This document shows, piece after piece, positions 29,657 to 38,223 of a DNA stretch of 64,000 nucleotides. Position 1 is the first letter of the stretch. Every line of letters begins with the position of its first letter. This DNA is from Bradyrhizobium lupini (GTDB taxonomy: Bacteria > Pseudomonadota > Alphaproteobacteria > Rhizobiales > Xanthobacteraceae): NCBI RefSeq assembly GCF_040939785.1, contig NZ_CP162553.1, forward strand, positions 6,839,001 through 6,903,000, read 5' to 3'. The notes under the pieces are model-generated. The model had not been told where the DNA came from. It searched no databases and saw only the letters and a program-made list of their open reading frames with translations. The translations under genes were made by a program, and so were the position numbers.

Positions 29657-29959
29657 CTTCCAAGGAGGCGTTTCGCCGCCAGAGATCTGCCAGCTTGCCC
29701 ACTCAATGACCGCGGATGGCGCGATGGAGATATCCTCACACGATGAGACCACGACGGGACGGACTGTCTCGACCATGTCGAGACGGAAGGACCGCCAGCG
29801 TCGATCTGCCGGCGACCGCGCAACTTCGGGTCGGCCAGCAGCGCAGGGCTCTCGAGCGCTTCGGTCTGCGGCGCCTCCGAGCAGCGCACAACGGTGAAGG
29901 CGTGCAAGGCACCGCGCGTCCGGGCTCGGTTTGAGGTCCGATAGCGTCAGCAGGGGCGG
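29657..29959. other. Intergenic stretch without a supported gene
   Basis: Lies between the DUF488 gene and the 3' end of the antiporter. Minus-strand frames have some coding-like runs (APQTEALESPALLADPKLRG) but no start, ribosome site or family. Confidence 0.35.
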
Positions 29960-31066
29960 TCACCCTGGACCAATGAAGAAGAAACCGAGCCCGAATAGCA
30001 AATACACGCCCACCAGAAGCAGGCCCTCGAACCAGGTGGTCTCGCCGTCGCGTGCGATCGCGTTCACGATGAATGCCGTGCTCGCGATTGCAAACAGATA
30101 GAGCGGATTGCCGAACACCAGGCTCATGGGCTTTGCCATGAACGCCGAGATAAGGACCAACAGCGGCGCGACCACCAGCACGAGTTGGATGGCGGATCCA
30201 ACGCAGATGTTCAACGCGGCCGTCATGTTATCGCGGTGAGCGAACCAACTCGCCGCGAAGATGTCGGCGCTTGTCCCGACGAGGGCCAGTACGATCACGC
30301 CAAGGAAAGTCGGCGAGATGCTGAGCGCTGTGGCCGTCTGGGTCAGCACGTCAGAGAGGATTTCGGCTTCGATCGCGATTATCGCGGTGCAGCCAACTAT
30401 GATGCCGATCGATAATGCCAGACCCCACGCAGGATCGCCCTCAGCTTCTTCGTCGGCGAAGGCGTCTCGATGAGTGATCAGTGTGTAGACGATGTTTCCT
30501 GCATAGAGCAGAAGCAAGACTAACGATGCACCTAGGCTCAGCTCCTCATCGGTAAGTCCGATGTTGTGCAAGTGATCCTGCCGACCCGTATAGTCGAACA
30601 CCGCCGGCAAAAGCAGTGCGATAACTGATAGAATCAGCAACGTCGAAAGCAGCCCGGCCTTGGCTGGGTTAAATGTCTGCCGCTGCCGCGACAGGCCGCC
30701 TATCAGGATCGCAATCCCCAAGCCAAAAAGGCTCGTGCCGATGATCGAGCCGGTGATCTGGGCCTGAACGACGGCCGTTTCGCCGCTCGCAAGTATGAAT
30801 AGAGCCAACACCAGTTCCGCGACGCTGCCGAACGTAACCATGATCAGGCCGCCGATGGTAGGTCCTGCGTGCCGCGCGAGCTGCTCCGTCCCGCGTCGGA
30901 TCCACTCCGCCAGAACAGCAATCGCCGCGGCGCTGGTCACAAACCGCAGCGCCGGCGGCGCGGCCATGTAGGCAGTGCCGAGTGAGAGTGGGATCACAGC
31001 CATCAGCAGGAGGAGCACCCTCGATGGCCCGCCAGCGCAGTTCCTGGTGTGTATCTTCCCCCGCAC
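29960..31066 (-). CDS. Ca2+/H+ antiporter, CaCA family (ChaA-like)
   Basis: A 368-residue membrane protein with about 11 hydrophobic helices arranged as two homologous halves. The ion-binding alpha repeats are visible as GLIMVTFGSVAELVLALFIL in the first half and GVIVLALVGTSADIFAASWF in the second. In the canonical family both contain GN(A/S)xE or similar; here they read GSVAE and GTSAD. The start is GTG 31066, which shares one base with the stop of the upstream AI-2E gene, implying coupling. Role: export of Ca2+ (or Na+/K+) in exchange for protons. The frame is open further upstream, but that is antisense-free shadow of the AI-2E gene. Confidence 0.85.
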   Translation of the reverse strand: MRGKIHTRNCAGGPSRVLLLLMAVIPLSLGTAYMAAPPALRFVTSAAAIAVLAEWIRRGTEQLARHAGPTIGGLIMVTFGSVAELVLALFILASGETAVVQAQITGSIIGTSLFGLGIAILIGGLSRQRQTFNPAKAGLLSTLLILSVIALLLPAVFDYTGRQDHLHNIGLTDEELSLGASLVLLLLYAGNIVYTLITHRDAFADEEAEGDPAWGLALSIGIIVGCTAIIAIEAEILSDVLTQTATALSISPTFLGVIVLALVGTSADIFAASWFAHRDNMTAALNICVGSAIQLVLVVAPLLVLISAFMAKPMSLVFGNPLYLFAIASTAFIVNAIARDGETTWFEGLLLVGVYLLFGLGFFFIGPG

Positions 31067-32109
31067 TAGAAATGGTCCCGCGCTTGATGACGAGAAGTGG
31101 CTTGCGTTTGCCCTGAACCAGCGTGCGCAGTTCTCTCCTTTGGAGCCATTGTCTCCAGCGCGGCATAAATCATGACGCTGATAGGCGCGGCGAAAATTAC
31201 GCCCGCCATCCCGAAAAAGCTGCTTACGGCCAAGATGCTGAACAAGATCATAGCCGGCGGAACGGCGATGAGCCGCCGTTGGATGATCGGGAGCAGCACG
31301 TTTCCCTCGATTTGCTGAATGGCAATGTAGGCCAGCAGGGTCCAAAGCAGCGTGGACCAACCCTGCGCGGTCGCGACGAGCAGCGCAGGCACCGCGGCAA
31401 TGAAGGGGCCGGCGTACGGGATGAATTCGGCAAGCGCGGCGATGACACCCAGAGCGAGCGGAGATGGCAGGCCGATAAGCCAGACTGCCGCTGTCGTGAG
31501 CACTCCCACGAGTACCATCTGGATGGCCTGCCCGATACTCCAGAGCTGTAGTGAGTGGACGACGTGCTTGGCTGCCGCTTCTAGCGGGCTTGCCCATCTG
31601 CGAGGAAGCAACTTGCGGACTTCCTTTCGATATACCCCTGGCTGAGCCGCCATGTACGCGCCCATTGCGATCATGACCACCAAGGAAGCGAAGACGCTGC
31701 TGCTCACGCTGGCGATGTTGCCGGCCCAACTTGTGAGCGAGAGCTGGCTGGCATCCACGTGCTGCAGGAGCGAGACCCCCCAAGCGGAATTCTGCAAGGC
31801 GTCGGCGATTGTTTTGGCTGCGATATCCGCGCGCTTCAGCACGTCTTCCATCTCGCTCGATAGCGTGGTGCCGAACATATAGGCGGTGGCACCGAGCGAT
31901 CCGAACAGAAGAAGCACGGCAAGCCCAACTGAACCGGCTCTCGGGATTCGGCACCAGCGCAGCGGCCGGGACAGAAGGTCCAGGACGACGGAGAGGAGCG
32001 TCGCGCCAACGGCCACCAGCAGCACCGACCGGAGATACCAGAGCAGGAACGGAACGGTCGCGATCGTCACCGCGATCGCGACGCGTTTGGTGAACTCGCC
32101 CGAGTCCAT
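31066..32109 (-). CDS. AI-2E family transporter (PerM-like)
   Basis: A 347-residue membrane protein with about eight hydrophobic helices and the family's periplasmic/linker region between helices 3 and 4. Characteristic stretches are VLVGVLTTAAVWLIGLPSPL, AALAEFIPYAGPFIAAVPAL and IQQIEGNVLLPIIQRRLIAV, the PYxGP and NxxxPxI motifs of the AI-2E/PerM family. Family members include autoinducer-2 exporters and Na+/H+ antiporters; the substrate here cannot be read. It overlaps the downstream CaCA gene by one base. Confidence 0.88.
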   Translation of the reverse strand: MDSGEFTKRVAIAVTIATVPFLLWYLRSVLLVAVGATLLSVVLDLLSRPLRWCRIPRAGSVGLAVLLLFGSLGATAYMFGTTLSSEMEDVLKRADIAAKTIADALQNSAWGVSLLQHVDASQLSLTSWAGNIASVSSSVFASLVVMIAMGAYMAAQPGVYRKEVRKLLPRRWASPLEAAAKHVVHSLQLWSIGQAIQMVLVGVLTTAAVWLIGLPSPLALGVIAALAEFIPYAGPFIAAVPALLVATAQGWSTLLWTLLAYIAIQQIEGNVLLPIIQRRLIAVPPAMILFSILAVSSFFGMAGVIFAAPISVMIYAALETMAPKERTAHAGSGQTQATSRHQARDHF

Positions 32110-32194
32110 TCAGTATGTTCCTCGAGCAGGCCACATTTCGGGGGCGGGCCGGCTTGAGATCGGAATAGCCCGCTGCAGCGGTCTACCCGAAGGG

Positions 32195-32537
32195 TTAGGG
32201 GCACGGATGCCGGACGCCATCGTAACTGAGGTATGTGCCGGATGCGGGATCATAGGATTGATAGCGCTGCACGCACTAGGTCATTGGCATCGGCTCTCGC
32301 ATCGCTAATCGCGCTGCCAATCAGAGCTCCGGCGGCGAGGCCGCCGACCATGGCGGCACCGGGTGCGTAATGTCCGCGCCAGTGCGGCCGATTCAGGCCA
32401 CGATGCCAAGGCCGGTACTGCACCGGCTGAACGGATGCCGTCGCTCCAACCATCGGCGCCGCGAGCAAGGCCGAGGTCGAGTTAAAGGAAATCGCACCAG
32501 CAGTCGTGAGGACGAGAAGCAAACTTCGCAAGTTCAT
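32195..32537 (-). CDS. BA14K-like secreted protein (one-base frameshift)
   Basis: ATG 32537 opens a signal peptide (RSLLLVLTTAGAISFNSTSA, cleavage near LLAAP). A His/Arg/Trp stretch (YRPWHRGLNRPHWRGHY) and a glycine-zipper segment (AAMVGGLAAGALIGSAIS) follow. The frame then runs into a stop at 32250, but the next frame, entered near 32272-32280, gives CVQRYQSYDPASGTYLSYDG then VRHPCP and stop at 32195. That ending is the hallmark of the BA14K family (Brucella 14-kDa lectin-like antigen: C-QRFRSYDPxSGTYLGxDG-RHPCP). One extra base explains the break. Exported, probably envelope-associated. Confidence 0.7.
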
Positions 32538-32845
32538 CCATGCCTTCGTGGCTGGGTTGTGTACGAATGCAACGATGTCTCGCGAGCTTGCGTTCCGATG
32601 AGCCTTTGGGGATCCAAGCGTCAGAGGGTCGCAGGTGCGCTGTTGCTCAGCGGCCCGCCAGGATACGTAGGCGGATGATCTCGGTCCGCCACCGTACAAT
32701 ACCTGACACCTGCCCGTTATGAGGGCACGCAGGCGAGGTCGCGACGACCGACACAGCAGCAGCGGCGCGTCACCCGTTTGCAGGCGCAATTCTGGCCTCC
32801 TGTACTCCTCGATCCTCCGGGATCGAGATGTTCGTCGCGGCCGTT

Positions 32846-33691
32846 CTATTTGACGGCGCCGCCGGTGATGCCAGAAATGAAGCGATCTAGGAACAGATTG
32901 TAGGCGATCGCCACCGGAGCGGCGGCGATCAGCGCACCCGCCATGATCTCGCCCCAGAAAAATACATCGCCGCGAATGAGGTCCGTCGACACGCCCAGCG
33001 TGATCGGCTTCTGGTCAGACGACGAGATGAAGGTCAACGCGTAGACGAACTCCTGCAGGGTCAAGGTGAAAGTGAATATCACCACCGTCAGGATTGCTGG
33101 GACTGACAGGGGGACTGCCATCTTGATGAACGCGCCAAAGAGGCTACAGCCGTCGACGATCGCTGCTTCCTCGATTTCGATTGGAAGCGCCTTGAAGAAC
33201 CCCATCAGCAGCCACGAGCAGAACGGGATTGTGAACGTCGGATAGACCAGCACCAACGACCACATCGAATTTTGAAGGCCAAGTTCGGCAATGATACGGG
33301 ACAGCGGCAGAAACAGCAGAGTCGGCGGGACGAGATAAGTCAGGAAAATCGCGATGCCTAGCGCTTCTCCCTTTCGACTCGTCATGCGGGCCATGGCATA
33401 GCCTGCAGGCACGGCAGTAATGACCGTTATTATGACGACGCAGAGGCCGATGATCAGCGAGTTCAATAGCCAGCGCGCGAACAATGTCTGATCGAAGAGA
33501 TAGATCACATGGTCGAGCGTCGGTCGTTGGTTGAACCAGAACGGGTTGTTGCCGAGATTATAGAGGTCGCTGTTCGGCTTGAATGCGGTGATCACCATCC
33601 AGTAGAACGGGAAGGTCGCAAGGATTACGAAAAACGCCAAGGCGACAAAGAACGCGACTTGGCCGAGGGAGCGGGTGATCGTGCGGGGCAT
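32846..33691 (-). CDS. Sugar ABC transporter permease (MalG-like)
   Basis: A 281-residue inner-membrane protein with six hydrophobic helices. The EAA loop that contacts the ATPase reads EIEEAAIVDGCSLFGAFIKM then AVPLS, the CUT1 pattern EAAxIDGAs...f..i.lPl. ATG 33691 was chosen, one base after the stop of the other permease gene; the frame extends upstream but overlaps that gene. It acts with the permease at 33693, the ATPase at 34638 and the binding protein at 35746. Confidence 0.92.
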   Translation of the reverse strand: MPRTITRSLGQVAFFVALAFFVILATFPFYWMVITAFKPNSDLYNLGNNPFWFNQRPTLDHVIYLFDQTLFARWLLNSLIIGLCVVIITVITAVPAGYAMARMTSRKGEALGIAIFLTYLVPPTLLFLPLSRIIAELGLQNSMWSLVLVYPTFTIPFCSWLLMGFFKALPIEIEEAAIVDGCSLFGAFIKMAVPLSVPAILTVVIFTFTLTLQEFVYALTFISSSDQKPITLGVSTDLIRGDVFFWGEIMAGALIAAAPVAIAYNLFLDRFISGITGGAVK

Positions 33692-33692
33692 T

Positions 33693-34622
33693 TCAGATCT
33701 CCCGCCGCCGAATGAAACGGAGCATGAATATAACGACGACCAGGAGCACCGGCAGCATGAACAGAGAGATGGCCGCGCCATGCGAAATGTCACCTGAGAC
33801 GATGCCGGTCTGGAAGCCCGCAAAACCCAGCACGGAGGTCGCCCCCACCGGGCCGCCCTGGGTCAGCAGAAATACAATGGATAGATCCGTAAACGTGAAC
33901 ACGATGCCGAAAATCAATCCGATCGCCACGATTGGCAAAATCATGGGCAGGATGATCTGGTAGTTGCGCCGCCAGAAGCCGGCGCCGTCGATCGTTGCCG
34001 CATCAAGTACGTCCTGCGGAACCGCGGTAATCCCGGCGAGAAAAATCACGATGGCAAACGGAAAGAAACGCCAGGCATTGATGATGATCACGCACAGCAT
34101 TGCCAGATGGGGATCGCCAAGCCAGTTCGGCGCGTTTACGCGTTCCACGAGCCCCATGGCGATCAACGTCCACGTGATGACGCTGTAGAGCGAATCGAAC
34201 ATCCACCGCCAGGCAATCGTGGCGAGCGCAACGGGCACGGCGAACGGCAGGATGATTAGCGCTCTGACGATTTTGCGTCCGCGAAATGGCCGTAGCAACA
34301 GGAAGGCTCCGAACTTTCCGAGCACCAGCCCAAGCAGCTGGGATCCAAAAGTGAAGATGAAGGTGTTGGCCAAAGTGTGGGTGAAGGTCGGGTCTTTGAT
34401 GATCTGCTCGAAGTTCGCCAGCCCGACAAAGTGCCACGTGGGATTGTAGAGAGTGTAGGCGCTGACCGAGTAGTAGATCGCCAGCAGCAGCGGCAACCCG
34501 ACGAGCAAAAGGACGTAGAGGATGGCCGGTGCAATCAGGACCGCTTCCAGCGCATCGCGCCGATCGAGCAGAAATTGAAATCGTGTTGCCGGTCTGGGGA
34601 GTGTTTCAGCGACAACGACCAT
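33693..34622 (-). CDS. Sugar ABC transporter permease (MalF/UgpA-like)
   Basis: A 309-residue protein with six hydrophobic helices and the CUT1 EAA loop VPQDVLDAATIDGAGFWRRN then YQIILPMILP. The first helix (VLIAPAILYVLLLVGLPLLL) is typical of MalF-type subunits. It forms the heterodimeric channel with the MalG-like permease, whose gene starts one base after this stop. Substrate probably a sugar, polyol or glycerol derivative, by family only. Confidence 0.92.
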   Translation of the reverse strand: MVVVAETLPRPATRFQFLLDRRDALEAVLIAPAILYVLLLVGLPLLLAIYYSVSAYTLYNPTWHFVGLANFEQIIKDPTFTHTLANTFIFTFGSQLLGLVLGKFGAFLLLRPFRGRKIVRALIILPFAVPVALATIAWRWMFDSLYSVITWTLIAMGLVERVNAPNWLGDPHLAMLCVIIINAWRFFPFAIVIFLAGITAVPQDVLDAATIDGAGFWRRNYQIILPMILPIVAIGLIFGIVFTFTDLSIVFLLTQGGPVGATSVLGFAGFQTGIVSGDISHGAAISLFMLPVLLVVVIFMLRFIRRREI

Positions 34623-34637
34623 AGCGTACGGCTCCGT

Positions 34638-35668
34638 TCAGTGTTGGGCCATTCGGTTGCCGCTGCTGTCGAAGTGCCGAAGAGAGCTCCTCTTCACCGC
34701 GAACGCATGCCACTCGCCGGTGCGGATACTTGCCTCGGCTACGTGCGCGCCAGGCAGTTTTGCCGTGATCAGTTGTTCCGAACTAAAGCCTTCTAGCACC
34801 CCGTATACGATCCGCTCCGAGCCGAGATATTCCGATCGATCAACCCGGAACGAAAACTCGGCTGCACTTTCATCTTCGACCATGGCCTTGGGTAGGAAGT
34901 TCTCGGGGCGGAAGCCGAGGTATTCGCCGCCATTTTGGGTTACGATGTTCATGGGTGGTGCGCCGACAAAGGTTGCGACGAAGAGGTCGGCGGGGTTGTT
35001 ATAGATTTCGACCGGTGTCCCCACCTGGCGAATTTTTCCCTTATCAATGACGGCAATTCGGTCGCCCATCCCCATGGCCTCAACTTGGTCATGGGTCACG
35101 TAGATGGTGGTGAGGCCGACGCGCTGCTGAAATTGCCTGATCTCCTGACGGGCCGACGTGCGCAATTTGGCGTCAAGGTTGGAAAGCGGCTCATCGAGCA
35201 GCAGCGCGGTCGGTTCTCGCACCAGCGCGCGCGCCAGCGCGACACGCTGACGTTCTCCCCCGACAACTGGCGCGGTCGCCGGTCGAGTAGATGGCCAATG
35301 CCGAGCAGTTGAGAGGCCCACTCGACCTTCTTGCCGATTGCGGCCCTCGAGACCCGCTGCGTGCGTAGCGGGAACGAGATGTTATTCCGCACTGTGTAGT
35401 GAGGATAGAGACCATAGCTTTGGAACATCATCGCCACGCCACGGGCGCGTGGGGGTATCTCGTTTACGATGCGGCCGTCGATCAAAAGATCGCCGCTGGT
35501 CTGTCTTTCGAGGCCGCAGATGATCCGCAAGAGCGTCGTCTTGCCACAGCCTGATGGGCCTAGCAGCACCATGAACTCCCCATCGGGGACCGTCAGACTG
35601 ATTCCATTGACGGCAGGTACATCGCCCCCAAACGATTTGACAATGTTTTTGGCAAGTACTGCGGCCAT
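34638..35668 (-). CDS. Sugar ABC transporter ATPase (MalK/UgpC-like, one-base frameshift)
   Basis: The first half from ATG 35668 has the Walker A motif [20 protein letters not shown] and the Q loop [14 protein letters not shown]. It should continue into the signature [20 protein letters not shown], but the frame breaks exactly there (RQLSG then ENVSV). The plus strand shows C5 at 35257-35261; one more base restores [13 protein letters not shown]. The second half then gives Walker [12 protein letters not shown], the H loop [12 protein letters not shown] and a C-terminal regulatory TOBE region ([20 protein letters not shown]). Full length about 343 residues, normal for the family. A homopolymer sequencing error is the simplest reading. 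Confidence 0.88.
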
Positions 35669-35745
35669 TGCACATCCGGACTTCGGCTTGAGCCTCGTCC
35701 GTCCTCTCGTTTCCGACCTCGCCACACGCTATCCGCGGCCGAGGC

Positions 35746-37080
35746 CTAGCTGCCCTGCCATTTTTTGAAGACGGCTTCGGCTTGCTTGGCGGCCCATTTG
35801 ACCGATTCCTCGGCAGACATCTGGCCAACGGCCGCCTTCGCCATCATGTCGCAGATGACGAAGTCGTTATAGACCTCGTCCACAGCAGGCCACGACGGCC
35901 CGGGATAGCCAGGAGCTGCCGACCAGGCATCCGAGCCCTGTAGCACCATGAGTTTGTCGTTTGGCGTAGAGGTCGGGTCGCTCGACAGGATAGGCATTGG
36001 CTTCGGCACGAGGTTGGCGAAGCAAGGATTGTTGTAGCCTTCGCTCGCCTTGAATGCCTCCGGCCAATGGTCCGCGTAGTACTTGAGAAAATCGATCGCG
36101 CCCTCCCGGTTCTTGGCGAAATTCCAGATGCCGTAGTACTCCGCCGAGCCGCCCATGATCTGGCGCGCCGGTCCCTTTGGCGGCATCATCACGAACGTGT
36201 CGTCGGCTCCTTTCGGATTAGTTTTCTGGAATGTCCGGTACGCCGAGATCGGGTTGATGATCATCGAGCCGATACCGGAGGCGAGGTAGCGGTTATTGCT
36301 GGAATCGTCCCACGACAGCACTTCGGGCGTCATAGCATCGTTATAGAGTGCCGCTGCGAACTTGACGGCTTCGACCGTCTCCTTCTTATCGAGCACGACA
36401 TTCTTGCCAGCTTCGTCCTGAAGCGCGCCACCGAAGGCCCACAATAGCCCGCGCCAAGTCGTATTGGGGTCGTTACTATGGCCGAGCGAAATGCCCACCG
36501 GGTGACCTTTGGCCTTCAGCTTCGCCCCGCCTTTGCGCACATTGTCCCAAGTGTCCGGCGTTATACCGATCTCGTCCCACATGCTCTTGCGATACATCGA
36601 GGGAAAGCTGATGTAGAAATCGGGAAAGGCCGACCAGGTCTTGTCGTCCTGGTTGTAGCCGATCTGGCGGCCGATCGTGGAAATCTTGCCGTACTTCTTC
36701 TCGGTTGCCTCGACGAGGCCTGTCAGATCGACGAGGAATTTACGATATAGATGCGCTCCCCCGGAGCCGTTCCATCCGAAGATGTCGTGACCCGATCCAG
36801 CGGAGGCTTCGGCAGCTGCGCGTGCCGCAATATTCCCCACCGGAATGTGGTCGACGGCGACCGAAACGTTGTTCTTGTCGCCCCAATCTTTAGCAAATGC
36901 GTCGAACCATTTATCGTACTCGGGGACGAAGTGGCTCCACTGCACGATTGTCAGCGTCTTGGTATCGGCTAACGCCCGCGTCACGAATGGCGCGGAAATG
37001 AGTGGGGCAGCAGCAACCGCAAGGCCGGCCTGCTGCACGAAACGGCGTCTCGTGACGCGCGATCTGCGTCCTGTGTCCAT
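35746..37080 (-). CDS. Sugar ABC transporter substrate-binding protein (Tat-exported)
   Basis: A 444-residue family-1 extracellular binding protein with a twin-arginine signal (RRRFVQQAGLAVAAAPLISA). The mature part opens LTIVQWSHFVPEYDKWFDAF and has the family's central DIFGWNGSGGAHLYRKFLVD and a late YPGPSWPAVDEVYNDFVI hinge segment. It is transcribed first in the four-gene import unit on the minus strand. Its own promoter must lie in the gene-poor stretch above 37080. Substrate unknown; family members bind sugars, polyols or glycerol phosphate derivatives. Confidence 0.92.
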   Translation of the reverse strand: MDTGRRSRVTRRRFVQQAGLAVAAAPLISAPFVTRALADTKTLTIVQWSHFVPEYDKWFDAFAKDWGDKNNVSVAVDHIPVGNIAARAAAEASAGSGHDIFGWNGSGGAHLYRKFLVDLTGLVEATEKKYGKISTIGRQIGYNQDDKTWSAFPDFYISFPSMYRKSMWDEIGITPDTWDNVRKGGAKLKAKGHPVGISLGHSNDPNTTWRGLLWAFGGALQDEAGKNVVLDKKETVEAVKFAAALYNDAMTPEVLSWDDSSNNRYLASGIGSMIINPISAYRTFQKTNPKGADDTFVMMPPKGPARQIMGGSAEYYGIWNFAKNREGAIDFLKYYADHWPEAFKASEGYNNPCFANLVPKPMPILSSDPTSTPNDKLMVLQGSDAWSAAPGYPGPSWPAVDEVYNDFVICDMMAKAAVGQMSAEESVKWAAKQAEAVFKKWQGS

Positions 37081-38223
37081 CGTCGGTGCCTCCTCTGTTG
37101 ATTGTCGGTGGGGTGAGGTGCCTCGGGCCGCCGCCTAGCATGAGCACCGGCTTTGGGACCACAATGCCGATGCTCTCACGCTTGGGTATCAGCGCTCTCG
37201 CTAAGGTGGCGAATGCCGTCGGTGGGCGGGTAGGGATCAGAGCTGCCCTACCGTCCACGCGCCGCTCCCAGCTACATAGTATGGCTACATCGGCTAGACG
37301 GGCGACGAAGTAATCGGCGGGGGTGCCGAGGGCATCGAAGCAATCATGCCATCCGGTCGCACTCCCAAGGCTGGAGGTAACCAGGTCTCGGCGACACTGA
37401 ACTTCACGTTCGGCTTTTGCGGGAGAGAGGACGTCGATATCGAGCGTTGCCATGAAGGGCTCCTTCCCAGCACCTCGTTTCGTTCAAGGGCTGGGCCCTG
37501 TCCCATGAATGCGTTGGTCGATTGAAGGTTTCGTATCTACGTTGGTAGACCTTAGATGCAGTGGTGGGGACTGCATAAACAGATGCAGGCCAACACAATG
37601 ACCCCCATCCCTATGAGGGCCTTTTAGCTCGCAGGTGACGGAGCGAGCTCGCAAACTGCCATCCGCCATCTGGATCACTAGATGTAGAGCGGAAGCTCGC
37701 CTCGTGAGCCATCGCGTCACAGATCGCCGCCAGCTTGCACGACCGGTGCCGGATCAATATCGACCATTGCTTCTACGTCTGTGCTGCTCGCACTTGAACA
37801 CCCAATGTGCGTTCCCGTACCGAGTTCGTGGCTTGTCCCGGGCTGCGGCGCTGCCGCCTTGACTGGTGGATCGCTTGTCGCAGGTCAATTTGGAGGACTG
37901 TCGGCAGATCCTGTCGCCCGATTTGTCATTGAGCTGCCACTGATCTCAAGTCTGGAGTCGATCTTGTGAAGGGCCAAGCGCAGCGCTTCCTTACGTGACA
38001 GAAGCGAGACGAGATATGCAGGACGTCACCTCGTTGGCTCTACGTCCGAAAACCCGCCTGTCGAATCCGATTTAGCTCGTTAGGGGACTTCGTCGGCGCT
38101 TAGCGGTACGTGACCGTACAGACAGCGTAGCGCCCGTGACCAGCAGACCGAAACGTTAGTTTGTTTTTCACGTTGGTCTTTACATCGTCCGCTTGTGGCG
38201 GCGCCACCCCGAAGGCAATTCCA
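37081..38223. other. Long gene-poor stretch between divergent operons
   Basis: About 1.1 kb between the minus-strand ABC importer and the plus-strand TPP cluster; both promoters should be here. A minus-strand frame starting at 37453 has a good AAGGAG site and opens MATLDIDVLSPAKAEREVQC, but it runs into the binding-protein gene without family similarity. If real it would be a small unknown protein. No operator repeats were recognised. Confidence 0.4.

Noticed and set aside
31067..32134. The CaCA antiporter frame stays open for another 350 codons upstream
   Set aside because: This part overlaps the AI-2E gene in another frame and has no membrane-protein character; GTG 31066 is the natural start.
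37294..37453. Possible gene from ATG 37453 with an AAGGAG site
   Set aside because: The frame runs into the binding-protein gene and shows no family or compositional support; left as a note in the intergenic entry.
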